Shown in pieces: positions 19,291 to 29,129 of a stretch of 64,000 bases of DNA. The notes beneath the pieces are model-generated. The model did no database searches. It was not told the origin of the DNA and saw only the letters and a program-made list of their open reading frames with translations. Origin of the DNA: Orthosia cruda (Eukaryota > Arthropoda > Insecta > Lepidoptera > Noctuidae). Every line of letters begins with the position of its first letter. Position 1 is the first letter of the stretch. The stretch spans positions 3,348,001 through 3,412,000 of the forward strand of contig OZ059839.1 in assembly GCA_964057195.1 (NCBI GenBank), in the 5' to 3' direction. Position numbers and translations under genes: made by a program.

Positions 19291-20100
19291 TTATTTAAAC
19301 TTCATGTACAATGGTGATACATAGGCGGAATTAATGCAGCAGGGCATTCTCTACCAGTCAACCTTTGGGTTAAAAAGGACACAACAGGTGGTAGGAGTGC
19401 AAAATAAAAATAAAAAACCGGCCAAGAGCGAGGCGGACTCGCGCACTAAGGGTTCCGTACCATTATAGCAAAAAACGGCATAAAAATCACGTTTTTTGTA
19501 TGGGAGTCCCCTTAATATATTAATTTTATTCTGTTTTTAGTATTTGTTGTTGTTATAGCGGCAACGGAAATACATCATCTGTGAAAATTTGAACTCTCTA
19601 GCTATCACGGTTCTTGAGATAGAGCCTGGTGACAGACAGACAGACGGACCGCGGAGTCTTAGTAATAGGGTCCCGTTTTTACCCTTTGGGTACGGAACCC
19701 TAAAAATTAACAATAATTAAAGTCGGATATAAATAAACTATCTAACTAATAAAATACATAAATAATTTCTAAAACAATAGACTAATAAATATTATAATTA
19801 ATATCATATTCTAAATGAAACAGAAATTTAAACATAATAGCTAAGACGAAGACCGAGCTGTGTAAGAAAGGACAAGTAATAGTTCCGGATACTACGCTCA
19901 AATGAAAATTTACTCTCAGCTTTTTTTATGTCAAGGGGAAGAAGGACGTTCCAGAGTTTTATAGTAGAGACAGCGTAAGAATTAGATATAATCCCAGTGC
20001 GGTGAGAAGGCGTATGGAGAAGTAAGTTTTTGAAAGCCCGAAGGTTAAGATCGTAAAAACTGCCCAACTCTTTAAAATATTGTATTAAATAATCAATAAA
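19290..20100 (-). pseudogene. CR1-like LINE 3' end, interrupted
   Basis: On the minus strand a frame at 20067-19828 reads RTGIISNSYAVSTIKLWNVL followed by PLDIKKAESKFSF, the KLWN.LP.DIK pattern of CR1/Jockey-group ORF2 C-termini. The putative 3' UTR (inverse of CAGGGCATTCTCTACCAGTC) is at 19345-19368. A CCGGCCAAG repeat separates the two. It fills the gap in the CATCATCAG repeat together with the CTAGCTG repeat. Confidence 0.65.
19410..19707 (+). repeat. CCGGCCAAG repeat, type B, full length
   Basis: From AAAAACCGGCCAAGAGCGAG to GGTACGGAACCCTAAAAA. Carries GTATGGGAGTCCCC, CATCATCTGTGAAAATTTGA and ACAGACAGACAGACGGACCG, then the terminal hairpin. Nested in the minus-strand LINE. Confidence 0.85.
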
Positions 20101-20755
20101 TCATCATCAGGTCTGTTCGATGATACCATTTTCATCAGTACCATTTATTTATAAGTATTTGCTTCATCATAGTTGGTTAAAAATGTGCATTAGTGTCTAA
20201 CATTTTTCGAGTTAATTATTATGCGTATTTGTTATGCTTGAATAAAATATGTTTTAATATCATTATGCGTAAACAAATTTATGCTTTAGAATATTAAGCT
20301 TAAACGTTATTATGGTCAGAGTAACTATGCTAAAAAAAATATGCGTAAGGCGAAAATAATGTTATGCGTAAATATTATTAGGATAAACAAACGTATGCCA
20401 TGTTATATTATGTCTAAAGCTTTTATGCAAATGGATAGGGAACCGTTTCTTCTCACAAATACTTTAAAACTTTTCGCAAAAACATTATTTATAACAGTAA
20501 ATATTAACTTATTATGTTGGTTAAATATTCGAGATATCTTGTCATTCTTATCATTAAGGAGTTCCAGAGGCCATCTGTGATATTCTTCATCAGTTCCACT
20601 TCACCAAATTATACTTTCTGAGTGCAAATGCTTGCCATGTTATTGAAAATACCAAAAACGCTATAACATCTGCCTATAATATTCGAGGAGTTCTTTCGAT
20701 TTCCATGGGATCCCATCGTCAGATTCTGGCTTGGTGACAATGGGACCACTCGGGA
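20101..20755 (+). repeat. CATCATCAG repeat, continuation
   Basis: Continues the copy begun at 18713: TACCATTTTCATCAGTACCA, CGAGATATCTTGTCATTC, CATCAGTTCCACTTCACC and GAGGAGTTCTTTCGATTTCC are shared with 22320-22625 and 24040-24360. An insertion of TATGCGTAA-rich sequence (20215-20510) is peculiar to this copy. Confidence 0.65.
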
Positions 20756-20756
20756 G

Positions 20757-20945
20757 TCATCATCATCAACCTTTTTAATGTTCCCACTGCTGGAACACAG
20801 GTCTCCTCTCTGAGAGAGTCAATGGGCCGTAATCCAACAAGTGGGCCCAATGCGGGTGGGTGGACGATCACATATTATTTGAATTGTTGGTTCTAGGGTA
20901 TGCCAGTTTCCTCACGATGTTTCCCTTCACCGTTTTCAGAGCAGT
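20757..20945 (-). repeat. core-SINE copy, best preserved
   Basis: On the minus strand: GGTGAAGGGAAACATCGTGA, then CCGCATTGGGCCCACTTGTT, GAGGAGACCTGTGTTCCAGC and the tail TTGATGATGATGA. The first block is shared with the tRNA-SINE copies at 49894 and 54195, although the rest differs. Confidence 0.7.
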
Positions 20946-21057
20946 GGTGATGAAATAGTTTACACAAAGTAAAGCGCCTGCCTGTGTTGTACAAGTGGCG
21001 GAGAAATCGGTGAGCTTTAAGAAAGTATATTAAACAGTCAATATGTTTTGTTGCTAA

Positions 21058-21343
21058 GGGTCCCCGCACACGGGCCACCGGCCACAACCACAAAATGACG
21101 CCACCGGCATATTTCCTGTGGTTTTCATACATTTTATATGGACTCGCCGCACACGGTTGACGCCGGTAGCCGCCACATGCTACAAATCGTCGCTGCTCGC
21201 TTCTCGTGGCCCGCACGCGGAGTCAATATGCAATGGCCAATGATGACAAGTGGCTGTCGCGCGCTTCAGCTACTTTTGTAGCCGCTTCTAGCTTTTCGTG
21301 GCGGCGTTTGTGGCTGTGTCCGGTGGCCCGTGTGCGGGGACCC
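21058..21343. mobile_element. Harbinger-like MITE with TAA target duplication
   Basis: Ends GGGTCCCCGCACACGGGCCA and its inverse (TGGCCCGTGTGCGGGGACCC), extending inward through CCGG..ACA. TAA at 21055-21057 and at 21344-21346. A 3-bp TAA/TWA duplication with ends starting GGG is typical of PIF/Harbinger. The 286-bp interior is GC-richer than its surroundings and non-coding; the minus-strand frame 20893-21216 only overlaps it by chance. Confidence 0.85.
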
Positions 21344-21379
21344 TAATAAGAAAAATGTTCGCAAGGTCAAATTATTTTT

Positions 21380-21450
21380 TTCAGAGCACATCTTCGCTAA
21401 CCATCATGTGACATAGTGGTCAAACGCGAGCCTATCAGAATCTTTTAATA
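21380..21450 (+). repeat. LINE 3' tail fragment
   Basis: CTTCGCTAACCATCATGTGA and TAGTGGTCAAACGCGAGCC match the Jockey/CR1-like tail. Confidence 0.6.
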
Positions 21451-21759
21451 TAAAAATATATGAAGGTATTTAAATAACTCTTAAATTTGGCCAGCACTAT
21501 TTGCTTATCTAGGTCTTTCATTAACCGGTTACAACTAGATACAACGCGATATGACTTAATTACAGAGATTGCTTTACAAAACGCATGACCACATTAAATT
21601 AATTAATGAACTAGCTGTGACCTGTGGCTTCATCGGAATTAAAAGATTGAGAGTGGTGACGACGCTTGAGCAGTGGCCCTGAAAAGTAACATTCCACCAA
21701 CAAAAGCGTCGCGAAAGTGATAAGACAAATAACAATACAAATATTTTAACAAAAAATTA

Positions 21760-21906
21760 AATCCAACTCTAAAGCAAAACAATAACTTTGTTTTCCGAAG
21801 TCGGTGTCTTTTGTGTACCTTTTGTTTTTCGTTTTTTGACACCGACTTCGGAAAACAAGATTTGTTTTTGCTTTATTGTGGTTTGCTTTAGAAGTCGGTT
21901 TAATTA
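21760..21906. mobile_element. GACTTCC foldback, imperfect
   Basis: Arms meet at CCGAAGTCGGTGTC / GACACCGACTTCGG, with the outer ends AATCCAACTCTAAAGC and GCTTTAGAAGTCGG. The same design as 23684-23886, but older. Part of a 158-unit (CAACAAAAGCGTCGCGAAA) lies just to its left at about 21698. Confidence 0.7.
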
Positions 21907-22155
21907 TTAACCGACTTACCAAAAAGGAAGAGGTTCTATATTCGAAATTATGTATGTCTTTTTTTATTTTTGTTCACCGATATCTCCGTCAATTGTGGAC
22001 CGATTTTGTAAATCCTTTTTTGTTTGAAAGTGTATGTTCAGTTTGAAGTCGATATGGACATCGACGCAAAAAATGATACCTATCAAAGACACAGACTTCC
22101 AAAAATAAAGTTATTTTTCACTTTGTAGTTTTGTTATTTGGAAGTCGGTAGTTTT
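21907..22155 (+). repeat. GACTTCC repeat, internally deleted
   Basis: TTAACCGACTTACCAAAAAG, CGATATCTCCGTCAATTGTG and the right end TTTGGAAGTCGG. The middle of the long version is missing. Confidence 0.65.
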
Positions 22156-22189
22156 TTTTTGTAAAATGTTTATTTTTGTAAAAGATTTT

Positions 22190-22640
22190 TATTTTACTCT
22201 TTTTAGTGTTGGTACCTCATATTACAATGAACATTATTTCTAGCCAGAGTACATCTCATTTCAATTCCAATAAGCCCAAACATGACTAGGATATATTGTT
22301 TTAGTAAGGAGTTCCAGTCTACCTACCTATACGGCTTCATCATCAGATCAGTTCGATGGTACCGTTTTTATCAGTATTATTTATTTATATGTATTTGCTT
22401 CATCATAGTCGCTTAACTATTCGAGATATCTTGTACCCGTGACATACTTAGCATTGTGGATTTTCAGTGGCCATCTGTGGTCTTCTTCATCAGTTCCACT
22501 TAAACAATTGAAACTTTCTGAGTGCCATATAATTAAAATACCAAAATCGCTATAGGTCTGTCTGTATATTTGAGGAGTTCCCTCGATTTTGGGATCCCAT
22601 CATCAGATTCTGATTTGGAATAGGACCACTTCGAGAGTAT
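22190..22640 (+). repeat. CATCATCAG repeat
   Basis: AATTCCAATAAGCCC, GGCTTCATCATCAGATCAG, CAGTGGCCATCTGTGGTCTT and GATCCCATCATCAGATTCTG, in the same order as 23887-24365. It again follows a GACTTCC foldback. Confidence 0.7.
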
Positions 22641-22644
22641 ACCA

Positions 22645-22735
22645 TCTATCTATCTGCCTAGCCTTTTTCCCAATTTTAGTTGGGGTCGGCTTCCAGTCTT
22701 ACCGGATTCAGCTGAGTACCAGAGAGTATAAAATA
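22645..22735 (-). repeat. 5S-SINE tail fragment
   Basis: CTGCCTAGCCTTTTTCCCAA, TTGGGGTCGGCTTCCAGTCT and GGATTCAGCTGAGTACC are the inverse of the last about 80 bases of the 5S-SINE. Confidence 0.7.
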
Positions 22736-22739
22736 ACAA

Positions 22740-23515
22740 ACAAAAAAAAATCTTGTGCAAATCCCCACGAATACACTTACAACAAAAAATATAGAAACAT
22801 CCGAATTGAGAATCACCACTTATAAAGGAAGTCGGTTACAAATTTTGTGGGAATGCCAAGCGCTATCAAAACGTGTATAGAGCTTAAAGGTCACAGAGAG
22901 ACCCTTACATACATCTGTGGCCTGATAATCAATTATTATTATATTGCATAGGCGTGATTTGTTAGTACGGTGGCGTAGTTAAATTTGCGAATAAGCATTA
23001 TTTTAACGTAATTAGAATCAGCAATTATTTAATCCATAATTCTCTGCATATTAGTTTAGAATTTGAATGCCAAACGTACGTCTTGCTGGTGAAAATCCAA
23101 ATGAATAAATCTAAATAAGGACACCTTGAGTATTTTTTTCAATTGACGGGTTACAGTGCGTAGACTTGTGTGTGGTGTGCATTTTATATCAATATATCTT
23201 TGCAATTATAATTTTATTGTTTGTAAATTATTTGAGTGCCGTTTCTGTCCTCAAGATAGTTAAGGTGAGTGAAAGTTTAATAATATTATTTGTTATTCTT
23301 AAGCATATTATGAATTATTTTTGCACTATAATGAAAGTAATGATAATTTTAACAGATTAAAACTGAATAAATTAAACTTGTATTTTTCCCTGCATTGTTC
23401 TTATAGACCTTTTGATCTATACATCTTCAAAGTAAGCTTTAATGTTATTATATCTCATAGAGGGAGATAACTAAGTAGTTGGCAGAACTTCATATTACAA
23501 TACCAGCTCCTGCCA
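22740..23515. other. Mostly unassigned, with repeat scraps
   Basis: A GACTTCC end fragment lies at 22765-22840 and a 158-unit scrap (GGGAATGCCAAGCGCTATCA) at 22850-22885. The rest is AT-rich without recognised features. Confidence 0.45.
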
Positions 23516-23519
23516 GTGA

Positions 23520-23640
23520 CTTCATATTCATATTCTTTATTGTACACTAAACAAACATATACAAATACAGAAGGACAACTTATGTACAAAGGCGAGCTTA
23601 ACCCACAGTTGGGTTTTCTTACAGCAAACCTCAGTGTTAT
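23520..23640 (-). repeat. LINE 3' UTR fragment
   Basis: CATATTCATATTCTTTATTG and GGACAACTTATGTACAAAGG, read on the minus strand, form a 3' UTR with a short AATATG-type tail, a common end of lepidopteran CR1-like elements. Confidence 0.5.
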
Positions 23641-23683
23641 AGCGAGATTTACACTATTAGGACAGTGAACAAAAGTGCACAAC

Positions 23684-23886
23684 AAAAAACTTTTTAACAA
23701 AAAATCAAACCGACTTCCAGAACAAAAAACTACAAAGCAAAAAATAACTTTCTTTTCCGAAGTCGGTGTCTTTTGTACCCATTTTTTTTTCAGTTTTTCG
23801 ACACCGACTTCGGAAAAGAAAGTTATTTTTTGCTTTGTAGTTTTTTGTTCTGGAAGTCGGTTTGATTTTTTGTTAAAAAGTTTTTT
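23684..23886. mobile_element. Perfect palindromic GACTTCC foldback, 87-bp arms
   Basis: Arms 23684-23770 and 23800-23886 are exact inverses base for base, separated by a 29-base loop. Arms carry CAAACCGACTTCCAGAAC, CTACAAAGCAAAAAATAACT and TTTTCCGAAGTCGGTGTC. Older relatives are at 18713, 21760, 29455 and 35417. The absence of any mismatch implies a recent insertion or recent arm conversion. The frame open at 23675-23902 is only the palindrome read through. Confidence 0.95.
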
Positions 23887-24365
23887 ATTTTTCTCTTTTT
23901 AATTTTGGTAGGTATCTCCAATTAACATGATAATCATTTATGGCCAAAGTACATCTCATGACGATTCCAATAAGCCGAAGCACGACTACGATACTTTGTT
24001 TTATGTCAGAGTTCCAGTGCCTAACTTCCGGCTTCATCATCAGAACAGTTCAATGGTACCATTTTCATCAGTACCATTCATTTATAAGTATTTGCTTCAT
24101 CATAGTCGGTTAACTATTCGAGATATTTTATACCCGTGACATATTTAGCATTTAGAAGTTCCAGTGGCCATCTGTGGTCTTCTTCATCAGTTCCACTTCA
24201 CCAAATTATACTTTCTGAGTGCAAGTGATTGCATTGTTGATGAAAATATCAAAATCACTATATGTATGCCTATAATATTTGAGCCTATAATATTTGAGGA
24301 GTTCCCTCGATTGCTCTAGGATCCCATCATCAGATCCTGACCTGATGACTATGGGACCAACTAGG
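23887..24365 (+). repeat. CATCATCAG repeat
   Basis: Follows the palindrome directly, as in the copies at 18713 and 21760: GGTATCTCCAATTAACATGA, GACGATTCCAATAAGCCG, GGCTTCATCATCAGAACAGT, CATCAGTTCCACTTCACC and GAGGAGTTCCCTCGATTGC. The fixed order suggests foldback and body are one composite element. Confidence 0.7.
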
Positions 24366-24371
24366 AAGTAT

Positions 24372-24502
24372 AACCTTCAAAACAAAAGAAGATTTTTTGA
24401 AATCGGTCCAGACGTCTTTGAGTAATCGGGGAACATACATAAAAAAATAAAAAATAAAGTTTCCGACGAATTGAGAACATCCTCCTTTTTTTGAAGTCGG
24501 TT
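24372..24502 (-). repeat. GACTTCC repeat, end fragment
   Basis: GACGAATTGAGAACATCCTC and TTGAAGTCGGTTAA, the terminal 130 bases of the family with TTAA at its edge. Confidence 0.55.
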
Positions 24503-24639
24503 AAAAAGAAACTTAAAAACAAATTTAAATTCTTACTAACTAAATACACTACACAAATACGTGTGAAGCACACAATGCATAAACATACTTTATAATATAT
24601 ATCTAAAATACATACATATTTATGAGTCATGTTGACAGG

Positions 24640-24825
24640 AAATGTACCCTACTTCACCCGCGTATCGAAAATGTTCCCTGAGCGTTCACCCGGTATAACA
24701 ACTATTTCATGTCCTTCTTCAAGGTCCAAACTGTTTTTATACGAATTCATCAACATAGGTTCAGAGGTTTAGGCGTGAAAACTGAAAAATAAATAGACAA
24801 ACAGTAACTTGCACATTTATAATTA
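24640..24825 (+). repeat. CTAGCTG-like repeat, diverged
   Basis: CTTCACCCGCG, TTTCATGTCCTTCTTCAAGG, CATCAACATAGGTTCAGAGG and GGCGTGAAAACTGAAAAATA follow the order of the variant at 36965-37160 (CTATCCTGTCC, ATCAAAATCGGTTCAG, GAGTGAAAAG). Confidence 0.5.
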
Positions 24826-24840
24826 TGTATGGATACCTAT

Positions 24841-24981
24841 AAAGGGCTAATAGGCAAAAGAAGGAAAGGAAGACCTCGAAATAGATGGAAGGACGAAATA
24901 AAATGCACAGCGGGTCCAAATTTGATGATTTTAGCAAAAGCCAGAGCGGAGTGGCTCACTTTGGAGGAGGCATTTACCTGA
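24841..24981 (+). pseudogene. RTE-like LINE ORF2, C-terminal end
   Basis: An uninterrupted reading KGLIGKRRKGRPRNRWKDEI, then KCTAGPNLMIL and AEWLTLEEAFT with a stop at 24979. GRPRNRW.DEI..TAGP and EW..LEEAF are the usual final motifs of an RTE subfamily different from the copies at 5735 and 25871. Only the last about 46 residues remain. Confidence 0.7.
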
Positions 24982-25009
24982 AGAGGGGTTCTTGTAGAAT
25001 GAATAACAT

Positions 25010-25690
25010 TAATCTTGTCATAAAATCAAATAAAACATACTAACACTAAATTAAGAAATAATTACACTTTTATACTTTATGCTTATTTTATGCTTAAACC
25101 TAGATTCTGTAAGAAATATAGGATTGTTTTATTTATTATGGATACCTATAGATATATTTATTTTTTCCTAGATACACTTTTAGACCAATGACCTTGTCAA
25201 TCATCTTCCGAGTTTACCTTTTTGACTTATTCGAAAGATAGGCAAAAAAAATCTGTTAGAACTGTTTGCGGTTCTAGTTGTCTGTCAAAAATCGTCACGT
25301 CACGAAAAATCATTATTAAACTTTTCTAGCCTTTTGTTATAGTTTGGATAATATCTTCATCGTCAAGCGCTAGCCGCCATACTTATTTACATTGTAAAGA
25401 CTTTCGCTGTTTTAATCAGACATTCTTCTGAAGGTAAGAGTTACTCCCGTCAAATAACATTGTTTTTCAATAACTAAAATTTTATTAAAATTTCTTAATA
25501 ATAAAATATCAAGTGAATTATTTACATTTGTCTGATTATTGCAATTTTGTAATGAAGATTTAATAAATTGAAATTGCAGCATATATATATATATATAATA
25601 CAAATATATAAGAGTAATGCAATTTTTCAATTAATGCAATTGAAGAAAAGGCATATATGTATCTTCGTTCCCGACGGCCGTTTCCCGACT
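25010..25690. other. No recognised feature
   Basis: AT-rich, with an AT dinucleotide run at 25581-25597. No frames or repeat matches of note. Confidence 0.45.
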
Positions 25691-25694
25691 ACAC

Positions 25695-25870
25695 ACTTTT
25701 TAGTGTTCCGACCGAAGGGTCCAAACGTAGCCCTATTGCTGTCACTCAGGTGTCTGTCTGTCCGTCTATCTGTTTGTCTGTCTGTCCATCGTCTGTCTCA
25801 CAGGTTTTCTAGCCAAACGGTTGGCCTACAGTCTTATAAATTGTATTTTTTTTTTATCTGTTTTTAAGGA
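25695..25870 (-). repeat. CCGGCCAAG repeat, type D, right part of split copy
   Basis: AGTGTTCCGACCGAAGGGTC (tail end), a GTCTGTCTGTCC run and GCCTACAGTCTTATAAATTG match 59245-59407 inverted. The rest of the copy follows the RTE insertion, at 26181-26495, including GGTATGGAACCCTAAA and a decayed head. Confidence 0.6.
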
Positions 25871-26180
25871 TCTCTACATTTCTGATTCGATCACGCAAGG
25901 AAACTTCGAGCATAGCTCTCTCCATTGCCAAACTTAAGTGGCAGTGGGCAGGGCACATTGCTCGCAGAACGGATGGCCGATGGGACAGAAAGGTTCTGGA
26001 GTGGCGACCGAGAACCGGAACACGTTGCGTTGGAAAGCCTTCCACCAGGTGGACCGATGACCTGGTGAAGGTTGCAGGGATACGCTGGTTGCGAGACGCA
26101 CGGGCCCGGTCAATGTGGCGACGCTTAGGGGAGGCCTATGTCCAGCAGTGGACGTCTTTCGGCTGATATGATGATGATGA
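25871..26180 (+). pseudogene. RTE-like LINE 3' end with 10-bp target duplication
   Basis: A continuous frame from 25878 to the stop at 26164 reads SIALSIAKLKWQWAGHIARR, TDGRWDRKVLEWRPRTGTRC, STRWTDDLVKVAGIRWLRDA and RSMWRRLGEAYVQQWTSFG. This is the C-terminus of lepidopteran RTE endonuclease-reverse transcriptases; the tail is a GAT run. TTTTTAAGGA at 25861-25870 and 26181-26190 is a perfect target duplication, so this is a 310-bp 5'-truncated insertion. No internal stop or frameshift, hence fairly young. Confidence 0.9.
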
Positions 26181-26190
26181 TTTTTAAGGA

Positions 26191-26500
26191 GGGGTTGCAT
26201 AGCGAAAGGGGAGTTGAGTAGATAAATTCTGTATTTTTTGTTTTAAAAGAGATTGGAAAACAAAAGCCTCCAGTCACCTTTTTTTACAAAATTTTATTCC
26301 GAAGATTTTTTTAAATTTCCGCCAAAATTGACAACTTTAATTTTGGCGTAAATTTTCCAAAAAATATACCAATATTATAAACCATTTTATTTTTTTGAAA
26401 TTTTCCAATTTTTCCTATTAAAACCAACTTGTTTTTGCGGTTTGGTATGGAACCCTAAATATTTGAAGTCCGACACGTACTTGGTCGGATTTTTAGTTTG
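26191..26500 (-). repeat. CCGGCCAAG repeat, type D, left part of split copy
   Basis: Continues the copy interrupted at 25870. Ends with GGTATGGAACCCTAAATATT and the decayed GTCCGACACGTACTTGGTCG, the counterpart of the palindromic head of the family. Confidence 0.5.
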
Positions 26501-26754
26501 TCTGGAAGACGAATTTAGTCATCACACCTCTAAGGCCTCAGATCAAGTTCACAGTCGTCCGACAATGACTCGACAACTCATCAAAGAGTAAAAATAGCGT
26601 TAGTCCTTAGACTAATCTATCACTTACAAAGGTATCTACTCGTACCTACTAACAACTCATTTCCCTTAGTATACTCATCCTACGTCTCGTTAGCGGCTAG
26701 ACATTATACCTAGGTATAATTTGTCATTGGTAGGTACCAATTTTTTTGCGTTAT

Positions 26755-27290
26755 GGACACCGACTTCCAAAAATAAAGTTATTTTTCACTTTGTAGTTTT
26801 CTTATTTAGAAGTCGGAAATATTTTTTTGTTAAAATGTTTGGTATATTTGTCACTTTTAATTGTAACTACCTAATAGGCAAGTAGTTAAGTCAGGTACCT
26901 ATAACGCCAGAATAGATTACCCGAATATCATGAAACAACATAACCGGTGAAATGAGAGTGTACCAAGGTGAACTGTACACATCTGCTTACCTCTTTAGAG
27001 CGTTTTGGCGTGATGTTATGTTATGAAATGGTATAAACAATAAACAGACATGCGTTTGCAGCAAGCGCGAGAGATTTGCCGTTATTTATTGAAGAGTTCT
27101 GTTGTATATTTCCGAAGTTCTTCATCAGATCTTCACCAAACTAAAATGGGACCAATTTTGGAACAAACTCTTTCGAACCACAAAATAATTTTCAAATTCG
27201 ATCCACAATTGACGGAGATATCGGTGATATAAAAAAAAACTTACATAATGTCGAACATAGAACCTTCTCCTTTTTGGTAAGTCGGTTAAA
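26755..27290 (-). repeat. GACTTCC repeat, long version, full length
   Basis: Bounded by ACACCGACTTCCAAAAATAA (26758) and CTTTTTGGTAAGTCGGTTAA (27290). The interior is the inverse of 4637-5080: AACGCCAGAATAGATTACCC, AATAAACAGACATGCG, CCGAAGTTCTTCATCAGATC and CAATTGACGGAGATATCGG. No coding capacity. A second end fragment follows at 27296-27342. Confidence 0.8.
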
Positions 27291-27421
27291 AAAAAGATTC
27301 CGACGGATTGAGAACCTCCTCCTGTTATTGAAGTCGGTTGTGAAATGGCTAGGCAGACTGAATTGAAATAACTGACTACCTCTTAATACCTCTTAAGAGG
27401 TACCTAGTCAATCTGCCAAGG

Positions 27422-27551
27422 GTGGGCAAAAAAGCGTGGATCAAACGAAACAGGGCGATAGTTGGGAAAAGAAAATGCTATTTTATGTTCTACTGCAAAT
27501 AGCCCCAAATATCGCCCGCCCTGTTACGTTTGATCCACGATTTTTGCCCAC
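27422..27551. mobile_element. MITE with about 50-bp inverted ends
   Basis: Left GTGGGCAAAAAAGCGTGGAT and inverse right GTGGGCAAAAATCGTGGATC agree, continuing through CAAACGNAACAGGGCG. Total about 130 bases, interior about 30 bases. No clear target duplication. Confidence 0.75.
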
Positions 27552-27739
27552 TCCATATATATACTCATCATTATGAACAATTTTCATTGTCACATCCCAT
27601 TTGTGCAAGACTAATTTTGAGGAAATATACTAACCAGCTGTTTTTCACGCGATTGCCGGATTAATACAAAAACCATAAACAATTTATTGGACCCGGTAGT
27701 AGAGCTAACACACGTACAGCAAGATCTCTTTATTTATAT

Positions 27740-28072
27740 TAATACTAACTTCTGTCAGCGGCTTCTCCCGCGGAAACATTATCATCATTTCATTCGATAG
27801 ACTTCGAGAGAGAGGCCTTGCAGTTCCAACGCTGCGCCTTCCGGTACGCGGTCACCACTGTAGAACTTTTCAGCTTCACCAACCATCGGTTCTGCGAGCA
27901 ATGTGCCCTTCCACAGCCATACTTCGGGCTATATCAGTTAGCCTATCGAAAGTTATCCCAAGAGACCACACTTCCAGGACTAAAAGTCTCCTATGTCCAA
28001 ATCCAGGACATGGTCTACCCGAGTGCCAATGTTCATAGAAATACGTTCAATCGTCGCAAGACCCTTTAATAA
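27740..28072 (+). repeat. CTAGCTG-like repeat split by an RTE tail
   Basis: The start (TACTAACTTCTGTCAGCGGC) at 27743 and the continuation (TATCCCAAGAGACC ... GTCTCCTATGTCC) from 27952 match 48690-48800, where they are contiguous. The intervening 27783-27950 is the inverse of an RTE tail (GCGAGCAATGTGCCCTTCCA is the inverse of GGGCACATTGCTCGC). Confidence 0.55.
27783..27950 (-). pseudogene. RTE-like LINE fragment, nested
   Basis: Inverse of the region encoding KWQWAGHIARRTDGRW in the copy at 25871, now with indels and ending at a CATCAT run on the left. Lies inside the CTAGCTG-like repeat. Confidence 0.55.
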
Positions 28073-28082
28073 GTTTTAACAA

Positions 28083-28580
28083 GTTCGATCATGCATGGAG
28101 TACTGTTCTCATCTCTGGGACGGATCTGCCAAATACCAGCTTGATGCACTGGAGTCGATCGAAAAGCGGGCCAAGAGGCTCATCAGCGATGAAGCACTGG
28201 TCAAGACAAAGCTCCAGAGCCTTGAACATCGTCGCTGAGTTGCCAGCTTGTCGGTTTTTTATCGGTTACACTTTTTTTTTTACTATTTTTAATTCCACCT
28301 AGCCCGTTTCATCATCGGACTACCAGACGTACGGCGATGCGCCATCGGTATATGGTGGACATCCCACCCGTACGCACAAAACGTTTTGGGAACACTTTTA
28401 TTGTAACTACTAAGAAGTGGAATTCCCTGCCGGAGTCTGTTTCCCGACAGCTACAATCTAGAGGTCTTTAAGTCAAGAGTGAATAGGTTTTTTCTAGGCA
28501 AGCGTGATTCACCGTTGACCACATCATCACTTACCAACAGGTGAGATAGTGGTCAAGCGCGAGACTATACTGAATTAAAA
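28083..28580 (+). pseudogene. Jockey/CR1-like LINE ORF2 C-terminus and 3' end
   Basis: A clean reading at 28083-28238: VRSCMEYCSHLWDGSAKYQL, DALESIEKRAKRLISDEALV, then a stop. Farther on in other frames are LPDVRRCAIG, KKWNSLPESVSR and the tail GGTGAGATAGTGGTCAAGCG. The motif order (C.EYCSHLW.G, L..LE.IEKRA.RLI, WNSLPESV) is that of the thumb and C-terminal region of Jockey-superfamily ORF2. The reverse transcriptase core is missing. Confidence 0.8.
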
Positions 28581-28584
28581 AAAA

Positions 28585-29125
28585 ACGGCGTACCGGGGGC
28601 CCAAATCAACTGGCAGAAGGCAGTTAGACTTGTAGCTTGAAATGTGACACCAGCCGGTGATTATCCCTGGATGCACTAGTCACTAAGCAAGAGCGCCCAA
28701 GGACAATCTCCGGCTGGTGCAGGACTATTGCAGGATATGGAGACAACATTATTATTATTTTACTCGTGACATTGCAATAAAAAAAAGATATAAGCTGGTT
28801 TTATTAATGAACACACAAAAAGATCTCTTTATTATAATACTACGTGGTGACGAAGGTACCTACGAAGTGGGAAAAGCCCCGGATGACGCAACGATTATAA
28901 GCAGCTTACATCCATCATTAAGGAATGAAGCTTCTTATATTGTATACTTAAAACATTGAAATAAAAAATACCTACTGCGAGATTTTGTTTGTGAAAAAAC
29001 TGTCGTGTGGTTTAAGTTGGGTTCCGTAGCTGAAAATATATAAAGTAAAAATAATTGGGGATTTTTTTCTTACTAGCATAAAAACTGGTTTTGCATCTTT
29101 TATTAAGTTAGTATTTTCTTATATC
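28585..29125. other. Unassigned
   Basis: The segment 28590-28740 (GGGGGCCCAAATCAACTGGC, CTCCGGCTGGTGCAGG) looks like another LINE-derived scrap; the 80-codon frame at 28717-28959 has no motif. The rest is AT-rich. Confidence 0.3.
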
Positions 29126-29129
29126 TAAG

